In this document: piece by piece, positions 17,931 through 27,105 of the stretch
Numbering within the stretch: position 1 is the first letter of the stretch
How the letters are laid out: each line of letters begins with the position of its first letter
NCBI RefSeq assembly: GCF_021389975.1
Contig: NZ_CP089981.1
Span: forward strand, 1,637,501-1,701,500
Direction: 5' to 3'
DNA length: 64,000 bases
Origin: Fulvivirga ulvae
GTDB taxonomy: Bacteria > Bacteroidota > Bacteroidia > Cytophagales > Cyclobacteriaceae
The notes under the pieces: model-generated
Seen by the model: only the letters and a program-made list of their open reading frames with translations
Told to the model about the DNA's origin: nothing
Databases searched by the model: none
Position numbers and translations under genes: made by a program

Positions 17931-19465
17931 TTAGTAAGTCTTTTGATAACCGTGATCAAATCTGGCACCACGGTCCTCCTTTAGCGGTATCTGCATCCCT
18001 CCTGTTTCCTTTAGCCAGGTAAATAAATCATCCCTCAACTCTTTGGCTACAGCCTGATGCTCCTGACTCCGGATGAGATTGTTCATTTCCATGGGATCAT
18101 TTTCAAGGTCATAGAGTTCGTTGATGTCCCAGATACCATAGTAGCGGATGTATTTATACTTATCTGTTCTTACAGCATGTACTGTAGGAGTTTGCGGAAA
18201 CGGCCGCTCCCAGAAATATTCGTAGTATATCCTGTCTCTCCAGGCAGTGTTTTCTCCCTTTAACAAGGGCAGGAAGGATTGTCCGTCCATATTAACCGGC
18301 TTATCCAGGCCTGCAAGCGAAAGGATAGTTGGTGCTATATCAATGTTTTGAATCAATTGTCCAACACTGTCCTTTTAAGCACGTTGTTGCCACCGTAAAC
18401 CAATAGCGGTACTCTCATTGATTCTTCGTATGCGTGCCTCTTGTCTATCAGACCATGTTCTCCAAATGAGAAGCCATTATCACCCATATAAAACACCAGG
18501 GTATTTTCAAGCAATCCGTTTTGCTCAAGGTACTCCAATACCTGGCCGATGCTCTCATCTACTGAAAGTAAGGTTTCAGTGTAGCGCTGATAAAACTCAT
18601 CGAAGGTTACCGCTCCATGGAACATGTAGTCGACTCCATGCCAACTGTAGCGTTGCTTTTTTACCCATTCAGGAACATCCTCATAATTATAGCCTTTTGC
18701 TCCGGCATTTTCCGGAGACATGGTTGGCGGGTACTGCAACGGTTCTCCTTCGTATACATTTTTATGCCTCCTTGCAGGTGCAAACTCCGAATGAACGCCT
18801 TTATGTGAGAGATACATAAAGAATGGCTTGTCCTTTTGCCTGTTTTCCAGCCATTTGATGGCTTTGCCGGTAAGCAGGTCGGTTATATAAGTGCTGTCTT
18901 CGTACGCCTCTTCCTTACCATCCACGTTAAGTACGGGATTATAATAAACACCCTGTCCTTTGAAACTAACCCAGTGATCAAAGCCTCTTCGTGGGTTGGC
19001 GTGGTGTTCGCCCATGTGCCATTTTCCAAAAAAGGAAGTTTCATAGCCCACTTTTTGAAGATACTGAGGGAAGAATACGGAAGTGTCCGGTACAGCAGAC
19101 TGGTTGTCAATAACCTGGTGCCGGTGTGATAACTGTCCGGTAAGGATAGAGGCGCGGCTCGGTGAGCATAGTGAGGTGGTAACAAAGGCATTTTGGATGT
19201 GTGTGCCCTGCCGGGCCATTTTATCCATATGGGGTGTTTTGAGAAAAGGAACCTTCCCGGTAAAGCCCATGAAATCGTAGCGATGGTCATCACTCAATAT
19301 AAATACCACATTCATAGGTTTGGTTTCAGCGTCCTTACGCAGCTCCAAATCATTATCTGCGCTTTTTATCTGGTCATCTTCCGTAGGTTGTTGGCAAGAG
19401 CTTACTACAAATGCTGCAAGGAGTGATGGTATTAAAAACTTTGTAAGGTGTATCATAGGCATCAA
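17931..19465 (-). pseudogene. FGly-type sulfatase lipoprotein, interrupted by a frameshift
   Basis: The N-terminal part (19465 to 18353, 370 residues) has a lipobox at Cys24 and the sulfatase signature CSPSRASILTG, whose Cys100 would become formylglycine. Metal-site residues are seen in FILSDDHR. At 18353 the frame stops. The C-terminal part (18356 to 17931, beginning QLIQNIDIAPTILSLAG) continues in another frame and carries the rest of the sulfatase fold. The break is at a run of four T's (18373-18376; AAAA on the coding strand). One extra A would give VLKKDSVGQLIQNIDIAPT and a normal enzyme of about 510 residues. It may be a real mutation or a homopolymer sequencing error. FGly enzymes of this fold include sulfatases and some phosphodiesterases, so the substrate is open. 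Confidence 0.85.
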
Positions 19466-19482
19466 TAATCTGTTAACGGCCG

Positions 19483-19567
19483 TTCAGCAAAGGGGGCGGG
19501 GTTTATTGGATAGTCAAACCTAAACCCCTATGAATTTTCCGATTTCACCCCGCTGACCCTTTGCGAA
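19483..19567 (-). other. Long imperfect stem-loop between the GH3 and sulfatase genes
   Basis: Two paired blocks, GCAAAGGG with CCCTTTGC and GCGGGGT with ACCCCGC, form a stem between about 19483-19502 and 19547-19567 with a loop of about 44 bases. It lies in the 129-base gap of the PUL transcript. No U-tract follows it on the minus strand, so it more likely attenuates or processes the mRNA than ends it completely. Confidence 0.5.
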
Positions 19568-19594
19568 TGACCTATTTTCAACCGATCATATGTT

Positions 19595-21826
19595 TTACTT
19601 TAGACTAAACTTAATAGTATTTCCTTCTGCCGCGTTCGGCCCAACTGTTACCATAAAATCTCCAGGCTCAGCTTTGAAAGACATATCGCGTGTATAAAAT
19701 TTCAAATCGCCAGGATTGATGGTAAATTGCACTAACTTACTTTCTCCGGGTTTCAGGGATATTTTTTTGAAGCCTTTCAACTCTTTAACCGGCCTGGTGA
19801 CACTTCCTACCAGATCCTGGATATAAAGTTGTACTACCTCCTCTCCTGCGTATTCTCCGGTATTCTCCACGGTAACTTCTACCTCAAGGCTGTCATTTCC
19901 GGTAACTTCTGTTTTGCTTAGTTTCAGGCCATTGTAGGTAAAAGTGGTATAGCTTAAGCCGTAACCAAACGGGTACAATGGCTCATTGGGTACATCTATA
20001 TATTTGCTGGTGTACTTATTTTCGGCTTGAAACGGACGTCCGGTATTCTTCATGTTGTAGAAAATCGGTATTTGCCCTACATTTCTCGGGAATGTCATAG
20101 TGAGTTTGCCTGACGGGTTGTATTTACCCGACAGTACCTCTGCAATGGCCTGACCCGCCATAGTACCCAGATGCCAGGTATTAACCACAGCAGGAATATT
20201 CTTATCAATCCACTCGATGGTTAATGGCCTGCCTGCCATCACCAGGGCTACTATTGGCTTACCTGTTTTATTCACGGCCTCTAAAAGCTCCTGCTGCACA
20301 CCAGGCAGACCGATTTCAGACCGGCTGGCGGCTTCTCCACTCTGCTGGTAATTTTCTCCCAATGCCATGATCACCAGATCAGCTTTCCTGGCAACATCCA
20401 CGGCTTCACTAAATCCTTTTCGATCGTCTCCTGAAAAGCCTGCACCTTGGGCGTAGGTGATTTTTGCATCAGGAAATTCATTTTTGAGGCCTTGTAATAC
20501 GGTTACTACTTTGCCGGCATCACCAGAGGCATGCCAGGTACCTAACAGATCCTGTTGGTTATCCCCAAGGGGGCCGATTAACGCAATAGATTTCACTTCT
20601 TTGGAAACAGGCAATAGTTTTTTACCATTTACCGGATCATTTTTGAGTAGTACGATGGATTCTTTGGCAACGGCCAGCGAATGATCCATCAGCTCTTTGG
20701 AGAAAAGCACCTCTTTTTCACGGGCTTCGTCCAAGTAATGGTATGGATCTTCAAATAAGCCGAGCTTCCATTTCATTTCCAGTATTTTCCTAACGGCCTC
20801 ATCAATTCTTTTTTCCTCTACCTTACCTTCTTCTACCAGTTTTTGCAGGTGATCATTGAAAACACTTCCCTGCATGTCCATGTCAACGCCTGCGTTTACA
20901 GCCAGCTCGGCAGCTTCTTTTTCGTTGGCTACCACACCATGAGGTACCATTTCATTGATGGATGTATAGTCAGTGACCACGAAACCATCAAAATCCCACT
21001 CATCGCGAAGTATCTCTGTGAGCAGATATTTATTCCCTGAAGCAGGAACGCCATCTACTTCATTAAAAGAAGTCATAACTGTAGCCGCACCTGCATCGAT
21101 AGCCGCTTTGTATGGTGGCAGGTAAGTTTCCCTGAGTACCCTGTCTGACATATCAACGGTATGATAGTCGCGTCCGGCCTGGGCTGCTCCGTAGGCAGCG
21201 AAATGCTTGACGCAAGCCATCAGGGTGAAAGGGTCGCTCAGGTCATCTCCCTGGTACCCTTGTACCCTTGCTCTGGCAATCAGGCTGCCAAGGTATGGGT
21301 CTTCGCCCGAACCTTCGGCCACTCTGCCCCATCGCGGATCACGTGAAATGTCGACCATGGGATTAAATGTCCAGTTGAGCCCCGAAGCAGCAGCTTCTTT
21401 TGCTGACAGGCGAGCTGTTTCTTTGATAATTTCCATATTCCAGGTACAGGCCTCGGCCAGGGGAATCGGGAAGATGGTTCTATGCCCGTGGATAACATCA
21501 TAACCAAACAGCAGTGGAATACCCAGTCGGGTTTCTTCCACGGCAATTTTCTGCAGGTCGGTATTATATGCTACGGTATGTGCATTGAACAGTGCCCCAA
21601 CACGGCCAGCCTTTAACTCTTCTTTGTAATTTTCATTCAATGTAGGGCCTGTTACATCCCATCCACTGGTATAGAGGGTCATTTGCCCTATTTTTTCTTC
21701 CAGCGTCATTTCATTGATCAAAGAATCAATAAAGGCATCTGCTTCAGATGTTTTGCTCTTTTCTTCTTTTGTACATGCCGCAACGCTGAGGCATACAATA
21801 CCTGCAAATAAAAATCTCTTTATCAT
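19595..21826 (-). CDS. GH3 family beta-glucosidase, lipoprotein
   Basis: This 743-residue BglX-type enzyme has a lipobox Cys at residue 18 (SVAACTKE). The GH3 N-domain holds the nucleophile Asp286 in GFVVTDYTS, with the substrate-binding segments FNPMVDISRDPRWGR and CVKHFAAYG. A GH3 C-domain and a fibronectin-III-like domain (from about residue 640) follow, giving the full family length. It releases glucose from the non-reducing end of beta-linked oligosaccharides. Beside GH144 enzymes it probably finishes beta-1,2-gluco-oligosaccharides, since some GH3 enzymes prefer sophorose. The gene starts two bases after the upstream esterase gene ends, so the two are tightly co-transcribed. Confidence 0.94.
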   Translation of the reverse strand: MIKRFLFAGIVCLSVAACTKEEKSKTSEADAFIDSLINEMTLEEKIGQMTLYTSGWDVTGPTLNENYKEELKAGRVGALFNAHTVAYNTDLQKIAVEETRLGIPLLFGYDVIHGHRTIFPIPLAEACTWNMEIIKETARLSAKEAAASGLNWTFNPMVDISRDPRWGRVAEGSGEDPYLGSLIARARVQGYQGDDLSDPFTLMACVKHFAAYGAAQAGRDYHTVDMSDRVLRETYLPPYKAAIDAGAATVMTSFNEVDGVPASGNKYLLTEILRDEWDFDGFVVTDYTSINEMVPHGVVANEKEAAELAVNAGVDMDMQGSVFNDHLQKLVEEGKVEEKRIDEAVRKILEMKWKLGLFEDPYHYLDEAREKEVLFSKELMDHSLAVAKESIVLLKNDPVNGKKLLPVSKEVKSIALIGPLGDNQQDLLGTWHASGDAGKVVTVLQGLKNEFPDAKITYAQGAGFSGDDRKGFSEAVDVARKADLVIMALGENYQQSGEAASRSEIGLPGVQQELLEAVNKTGKPIVALVMAGRPLTIEWIDKNIPAVVNTWHLGTMAGQAIAEVLSGKYNPSGKLTMTFPRNVGQIPIFYNMKNTGRPFQAENKYTSKYIDVPNEPLYPFGYGLSYTTFTYNGLKLSKTEVTGNDSLEVEVTVENTGEYAGEEVVQLYIQDLVGSVTRPVKELKGFKKISLKPGESKLVQFTINPGDLKFYTRDMSFKAEPGDFMVTVGPNAAEGNTIKFSLK

Positions 21827-21828
21827 TA

Positions 21829-22614
21829 TTAATTTGTTGTCTGCTTTTTGTTTGAAAATAACCAGCTTAAAAGTTCAGGTTCGGCAAAAGCCTTGTCCCA
21901 GCTATTGTGATTGGTGTCGGGGTACAGGGTAAATTTCACATCGCCACCTGCCTTTTTAATAGCTTCTACCATAATTTCAGAGTATTTCGGAGGTACCACA
22001 TCATCCTCAGCCCCGTGAAAAACCCAAAACGGCACTTTGCCGGCATAGCGTTTTGCACTTTCAGGATGACCTCCCCCGCAAATGGCAAAAGCTGCAGCAA
22101 AAGTATCGGGCCTTCTGCTCACCAACTCAAATGTACCCATACCTCCCATAGACAGCCCTCCAACATACACCCGGCGCTTATCTACATAGGATTCGTTTAA
22201 GAACTTATCCAGCAGGCCTGAAACCAATGCCAGTGACTTATTAGGACTACCACCCTGCTGAAATTGAAAAATCCTGCCGTCATCGGTTATCTTTTTCTCC
22301 ACATTTGACCAGTAGTCGTTTTCAGGGCATTGAGGGAAAATAACTATGGCCGGATAGTTATCCCTTTCTTCCAGAAAGAGTTTACTCCCATGAACCAGTT
22401 GCTTTTCATTGTCATACCCCCGTTCGCCGGCACCATGAAGAAAGAGCACTACCGGATACTGTGTGGTTTTGCTGAAATTGCCGGGCCATAATACCCTGTA
22501 TTTCAGTGTATCTACACCAGAGACAAAATATTCCTTTTTAAAAGCGCTTCTATCCTGTGCCATAGCCGAATGCATAAGTAAAAAGCCTAGTATGACCTTA
22601 ATCCATGTCTTCAT
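21829..22614 (-). CDS. Exported alpha/beta-hydrolase (carboxylesterase / CE1-like esterase)
   Basis: This 261-residue secreted hydrolase has a signal peptide ending HSAMAQ. The catalytic Ser155 lies in GLSMGGMG, the Asp at about 204-205 in HGAEDDVVP and the His at 236 in DTNHNSWD. The oxyanion segment is LFLHGAGERG. The family covers feruloyl/acetyl esterases and phospholipase/carboxylesterase-like enzymes, and the substrate cannot be read. Its start overlaps the end of the GH144 gene by 17 bases. Within this PUL it could remove acyl groups such as succinyl or acetyl esters from the glucan; that is inference. Confidence 0.87.
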   Translation of the reverse strand: MKTWIKVILGFLLMHSAMAQDRSAFKKEYFVSGVDTLKYRVLWPGNFSKTTQYPVVLFLHGAGERGYDNEKQLVHGSKLFLEERDNYPAIVIFPQCPENDYWSNVEKKITDDGRIFQFQQGGSPNKSLALVSGLLDKFLNESYVDKRRVYVGGLSMGGMGTFELVSRRPDTFAAAFAICGGGHPESAKRYAGKVPFWVFHGAEDDVVPPKYSEIMVEAIKKAGGDVKFTLYPDTNHNSWDKAFAEPELLSWLFSNKKQTTN

Positions 22615-23959
22615 AGGTAAAGCCGAGTTTGTTTAGTCCTTCTTTCACTTCCGGGGCATTCATAAACAGCTTCCAGAGTAGCCCTGTTCTGTAGTTTTCG
22701 ACCATTACAGGGATAGGTCCCTGGTCAATGGCAAGGTAATGTGGTTTATACCAGTTCTTTTCGAAACTAAATGCATCGTAAGGGCCATATTCTCCTACAA
22801 GACTATCTGCTTCGGTGTACATAAACCTCAAAAAGTCCATGCTATGTTTTGGTGTATATGGGAATGAGGATAGTGCTGCAGTTGGTGAAATCACACCCAG
22901 GTCGTGTCCAGGGTGGTGTCCGGCATATCCTTTGGGAGAATAACTTGAAGTAAGTCCCCAGCACTTCTCTCCATACCCTTCATAATTTTCAGGATTTTCC
23001 ACACAATACTCGTAGTGGATCAATGCATGGTTCTGGTTAAGCTTCCAGTAATCGGCATATTTATCCTTAAGTGTTCGCGGATCAAGGCCGAGGTAAGAAT
23101 AATGTGCCCAAAACAGTGGCCCAACAGGATCATTATTAGTCTCATAGTGATCGAGAATGGTCTCATACCCCATGTAGGTGGTATCGCTGGTAATGGAGTC
23201 GTTGCGTGCCCAGCCTTGATGATAAACCTCAGGCTCTATCGGAAAGGTAGGTGAAGCAGCAGCAAGCACGTACATGATCAGGCACTCATTGTAGCCGCCA
23301 ACGGGAAAGTTCATATCCCAGCCATTGTTGGGAGACCAATGCCAGTACAATACATTTTCGCCTCCTTTGGTGTACCAGTTCCATTCTACACCTTTCCAGA
23401 GTTCATCTATTTTGGCTGCCAGTGCTTTTTCCGCTTCATTGCCATCTTTAAAATACTCCCGTACAGTTAGCAGGCCCTGTACCAGAAAAGCGGTTTCCAC
23501 CAAATCCCCTCCGTCATCTTTGGGGCTAAATGCCTTTACCTTACCGGTTTCTCCCATTAGCCAGTGCGGCCATGCGCCATGAAAACGGTCGGCCTTTTCA
23601 AGATAATCAACTATCTGCTGAAACCTTTTCAGCCCCTGCTCCCTAGTAATAAAGCCACGCTCAATACCCACCAATATAGCCATCAGACCAAAGCCTGAAC
23701 CTCCTGTTGTGACCACATTTTTATCATTCTGGGGGTAAACACCATCCATATGTGTTCTTTCACGGCCTAATCCTGAAACCGGCTCGGCATTGTCCCAGAA
23801 GTACTGAAATGTCTGGTACTGTACCAATGTCATCAGGGAATCGTCGGAAATGATGCGTGTAATATCTCCGGATTCCACTTCTGTTGATTGTGGCTTCTGG
23901 CTACATGAAGCAGCCAGTATTAAAAGAGTAGTTATAAAGAGGTATAAATATTTGGTCAT
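22598..23959 (-). CDS. GH144 family hydrolase (beta-1,2-glucanase type), lipoprotein
   Basis: This 453-residue protein of the Glycoamylase domain family (COG5368, now GH144) has a lipobox near Cys19 (LAASCSQ). It has the family blocks GGSGFGLMAILVGIERGFIT, DDGGDLVETAFLVQGLLT, YWHWSPNNGWDMNFPVGGYN, HHPGHDLGVISPTAALSSFP and LAIDQGPIPVMVENYRTGLL. Characterised GH144 enzymes are endo-beta-1,2-glucanases or exo-sophorohydrolases. It shares all these blocks with the next gene upstream, so the two arose by duplication and may split endo and exo roles. It is in the middle of the PUL operon, 7 bases from the second GH144 gene. Confidence 0.9.
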   Translation of the reverse strand: MTKYLYLFITTLLILAASCSQKPQSTEVESGDITRIISDDSLMTLVQYQTFQYFWDNAEPVSGLGRERTHMDGVYPQNDKNVVTTGGSGFGLMAILVGIERGFITREQGLKRFQQIVDYLEKADRFHGAWPHWLMGETGKVKAFSPKDDGGDLVETAFLVQGLLTVREYFKDGNEAEKALAAKIDELWKGVEWNWYTKGGENVLYWHWSPNNGWDMNFPVGGYNECLIMYVLAAASPTFPIEPEVYHQGWARNDSITSDTTYMGYETILDHYETNNDPVGPLFWAHYSYLGLDPRTLKDKYADYWKLNQNHALIHYEYCVENPENYEGYGEKCWGLTSSYSPKGYAGHHPGHDLGVISPTAALSSFPYTPKHSMDFLRFMYTEADSLVGEYGPYDAFSFEKNWYKPHYLAIDQGPIPVMVENYRTGLLWKLFMNAPEVKEGLNKLGFTYEDMD

Positions 23960-23966
23960 CCTGATT

Positions 23967-25940
23967 TTAATATGAGGTAAAACTTAATTTATCTAATCCG
24001 TTTTCAATTTCTTTGTTAGTCATAAACAGATCCCAAAGCAGTGCTGTACGATAATTTTCTATCATGGTAACTATCGGTCCCTGATCTATGGCAAGGTAAG
24101 AGCTGGCCGTCCACTCTCGCGTAAAGTTAAAGGCATCATAAAACCCATACGTCCCCCAGAGCTTGTCTCCAAGCAAATAATAAAAGTGCTTTATGGCTTC
24201 CATTGAGTATTCGGGAGTATAAGGCATAGAAGAAATGGCAGCCGTTGGCGTAATCACTCCAAGATCGTTATCAGGCGAATGTGCCGAATACCCTTCATGA
24301 TTATCACTGGCCGTAAGCCCCCAGCTTACTTTGCTGTAGCCTACGTAATCTTTCGGGTTAGCTATGCAGTGCATCCTGTTGATGGAGGTATGGTTTACAT
24401 TTTGGATCCAGTAGTTTGCGTACTGGTCTTCAAGGTTGCGGGGATCCAGGCCAAGGAAAGAATAGTGTGCAAAAAACAATGGCCCACCGTATGCACTGCC
24501 CACCGGGAGTTCAATACCGTAATATTCATTGCCATTTTTCATTTCCCCGTTGCCAGCCCAGCCCTGGTGATAAACTTCTGCATCAATGGCATGTGTGGGC
24601 GAAGATGCCGCCAGCACGTAGACGATCAAAGACTCATTCCACCCGCTGATCTGGTGGTTCATATCCCAGCCATAGTTGGGGGACCAATGCCAGTAAAGCA
24701 CCTCCTCGCCTTCTCGGGTAAACCAGTCCCACTCTACCGCTTCCCATAGTTGGGTGATGGCAGATTTTATGGCAGCTTCCTGGGTATCTCCATCATTCAG
24801 GTATTCACGCACCGTGAGCAAACCCTGGACCATGAATGCAGTTTCTACAAGATCGGCACCATCATCTTTCTGACTAAATGGTATTACTTCTCCTGTATTA
24901 CCATTTACCCAGTGGGGCCAGACCCCATGAAAGCGATCGGCGGTGGACAAAAAATCAACTATTGTCTCAAGCCTGTCCATCCCTTGCTGGCGAGTGATGA
25001 ACCCTCGCTCTATACCTACAAGGATTGTCATCACTCCAAATCCGGAACCCCCAATGGTTACCACATCACCGGAAGTATTACGCTCCCTGGCAAGACCACT
25101 GGTAGGATGAGCAAAATCCCAGAAGTATTTGAAAGTCTGCTCCTGTACTTTGGTAAGCAATTCTTCATCCGTTATTTCAGGGAATTTGTAAGTAGAATCG
25201 AGTTGTGTATAAAAAGTCAATTCGTAACCGAAGAAAGGCTCATTATCTGTACCTTTTAATGTTTCCATTAACTCCAAATTATATTTTTTCAGATATTCCA
25301 GGGTAATGGAACTGGTCACACTAACCATTTTGCCATCCTCAGAGGTTATTACCGGGGCAACAGTGCCTGATATTTGAAGTGCTTCCTCAAAAGATTCCAT
25401 ATCCACCGGACCTGAAAAACTGAATGTGAAGGTCGGGTTTACCTTGACATTGGTAACCAGCGGTTTTTGATCAATAGTGTTCCCATCTATTACAACTGAC
25501 AAAAGCTTCAGGTCTTCCGGTTTGGTTTTAAAGCTGAAAGATACGGCCGTAGCACTTCCTCCACCGGCTCCATGGAGCTGTTCGGATATACTTAAGGTAT
25601 AGACTGTGCTACTTTCCAGAAGGGTAGCCGGATGAATTAGCACAGTATTCTGTGCTGAAAGTGTAGCTTCAAATGCCACGTCCTTACTGTCTGAGGTCAA
25701 TGAAATGGCGGATAGTAAAGATGTTTCATCTAAAGCTCCGGTAAAGATCAATGTTATAGGCTTGTCAACAGGTAAACCTTCTGTTGTTTCACTACCGTCG
25801 ATACTGATTGCTGTTGAGCCCATAAAGGCCTGCTTTAAGCCAAACGGCTCCTGGCTTGCATCATCATCGTTGCAAGAAAGCAGGCTCATCATGAGCACGG
25901 TAAACAAAAAACAACTTTTCAATTTCATATTCCGGAACAA
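23967..25940 (-). CDS. GH144 family hydrolase with two N-terminal Ig-like domains, lipoprotein
   Basis: This is a 657-residue lipoprotein (lipobox in MMSLLSCNDDD). The true start is probably Met5 at 25928. Residues about 35-245 hold two bacterial Ig-like (Big_5-type) domains, and residues about 255-657 are a complete GH144 catalytic domain with the same blocks as its neighbour (GGSGFGVMTILVGIERGFIT, DDGADLVETAFMVQG, LAIDQGPIVTMIENYRTALL). The Ig-like spacers suggest an enzyme held away from the outer membrane on the cell surface, where it would make the first cuts in beta-1,2-glucan. The architecture is visible; the surface location is inferred. Confidence 0.9.
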   Translation of the reverse strand: MFRNMKLKSCFLFTVLMMSLLSCNDDDASQEPFGLKQAFMGSTAISIDGSETTEGLPVDKPITLIFTGALDETSLLSAISLTSDSKDVAFEATLSAQNTVLIHPATLLESSTVYTLSISEQLHGAGGGSATAVSFSFKTKPEDLKLLSVVIDGNTIDQKPLVTNVKVNPTFTFSFSGPVDMESFEEALQISGTVAPVITSEDGKMVSVTSSITLEYLKKYNLELMETLKGTDNEPFFGYELTFYTQLDSTYKFPEITDEELLTKVQEQTFKYFWDFAHPTSGLARERNTSGDVVTIGGSGFGVMTILVGIERGFITRQQGMDRLETIVDFLSTADRFHGVWPHWVNGNTGEVIPFSQKDDGADLVETAFMVQGLLTVREYLNDGDTQEAAIKSAITQLWEAVEWDWFTREGEEVLYWHWSPNYGWDMNHQISGWNESLIVYVLAASSPTHAIDAEVYHQGWAGNGEMKNGNEYYGIELPVGSAYGGPLFFAHYSFLGLDPRNLEDQYANYWIQNVNHTSINRMHCIANPKDYVGYSKVSWGLTASDNHEGYSAHSPDNDLGVITPTAAISSMPYTPEYSMEAIKHFYYLLGDKLWGTYGFYDAFNFTREWTASSYLAIDQGPIVTMIENYRTALLWDLFMTNKEIENGLDKLSFTSY

Positions 25941-25971
25941 AGGATCGCTTACGGTTTATCTTTTAATATAA

Positions 25972-27093
25972 TCAATCCACATCATCTACCAGCGCCTGAA
26001 TTTCATCTGCCGAAAGCGCCCTGTTAAATATTCTCACTTCATCGATTTCGCCGGTTAAGAAGCTGGCCCATGGCTGTGACCCAGTAGCAGAAGTTAAACT
26101 GGGTGTAGTTTGGAACTGATATGTTCCGAATACCATAGAGCCTACATTCTCGAAAGCCAAAGGGCCTGTCCATGCGGCAGGAGTTGTGGATTTCAACTCT
26201 CCATTGATGTAGTATTTGATTTCCGAAGAGGTGGCGTCATAAGTTAGCGTGTGGTTAGACCACTGACCAAAAATATTAGTTAAGTTAGTGATTCCAGTAA
26301 CCCAGGTTTCACTTGCACCATTGGTAACGTGTGCCTTCATATTTGCACCATTAGTCAAATTGCCACCATCTACGAGCACCTCGATGTTGCCCCAGAAGGA
26401 ACTTACATTTGACAGACTGACCAACCCAAATGAACCGTCTATTCCCGATTCATCACCTACATAATCCACCTTTGCCCAAAATGACAGGGTAAAATTCTCT
26501 ACTCCGGCTAATGTATCTCCCGGGAAAAGTATGTATGACTCATTAGCTGCATCCAAGCTAAGTGCATTGCCTTTAATGCCGTCGGCAAAACCCGGCGCCC
26601 CACTTGTAGTAGCGCTCTTTTCACTGATAATGTCAAGGAAGACACCTCCTTCAAATGGCATATAAAAAATCTCTCCATCCTTGGGGAAATATTCGTTGGT
26701 CACTATAAAAGTTACTGACTCGGTAGTTTCTTTACCTGAAGGATCTGTTGCTGTTACCGCAACTGTATGTTCACCAATCGGAAGGCCTTCATAGGTAAAA
26801 GAATTGTTGGCATTCCTGTAGTCTTTAAAGTCAGAAAAATCAGCCAGCTCAGCTCCATCAAGCGCTATGGATACAGACTGCACTTCAATGTCATCAGTAG
26901 CCTGGAACTTAAAGGTAACATCGGCAGTGTTTTCAGTGAAAGGAATAAAAATATCACCCGTCGGATTGCTGATGGTAACTACAGGGGCAGACTCATCCGG
27001 TCCCGGATCTACGGCCGAAATATCATCTATATAGCCGTCATCGCAACCAAAGGCGAATATGGCTCCCATTATGTATAATTTATATAATTTCAT
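25972..27093 (-). CDS. LamG/concanavalin-A-like lectin-domain lipoprotein (probable surface glycan-binding protein)
   Basis: This 373-residue lipoprotein (lipobox in IFAFGCDDG) has an N-terminal Ig-like/Bacteroidetes-type domain (about 35-135, APVVTISNPTGDIFIP) and a C-terminal LamG/ConA-like jelly-roll (about 160-370, ending GEIDEVRIFNRALSADEI, a LamG signature). It lies directly after susD and before the GH144 genes, the place of SusE/SusF-like surface glycan-binding proteins. It has no visible catalytic motif. Its likely role is to capture the glucan at the surface. Confidence 0.85.
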   Translation of the reverse strand: MKLYKLYIMGAIFAFGCDDGYIDDISAVDPGPDESAPVVTISNPTGDIFIPFTENTADVTFKFQATDDIEVQSVSIALDGAELADFSDFKDYRNANNSFTYEGLPIGEHTVAVTATDPSGKETTESVTFIVTNEYFPKDGEIFYMPFEGGVFLDIISEKSATTSGAPGFADGIKGNALSLDAANESYILFPGDTLAGVENFTLSFWAKVDYVGDESGIDGSFGLVSLSNVSSFWGNIEVLVDGGNLTNGANMKAHVTNGASETWVTGITNLTNIFGQWSNHTLTYDATSSEIKYYINGELKSTTPAAWTGPLAFENVGSMVFGTYQFQTTPSLTSATGSQPWASFLTGEIDEVRIFNRALSADEIQALVDDVD

Positions 27094-27105
27094 TTTTGCT
27101 TAGGT

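Noticed and set aside
18353..18380. Programmed ribosomal frameshifting in the sulfatase
   Set aside because: The zero-frame codons are CTT AAA AGG, which do not form an X XXY YYZ slippery heptamer. A lost A in the A-run is simpler.
24279..25259. Two plus-strand frames (156 and 169 residues) inside the GH144 gene
   Set aside because: Antisense shadows of a conserved catalytic domain.
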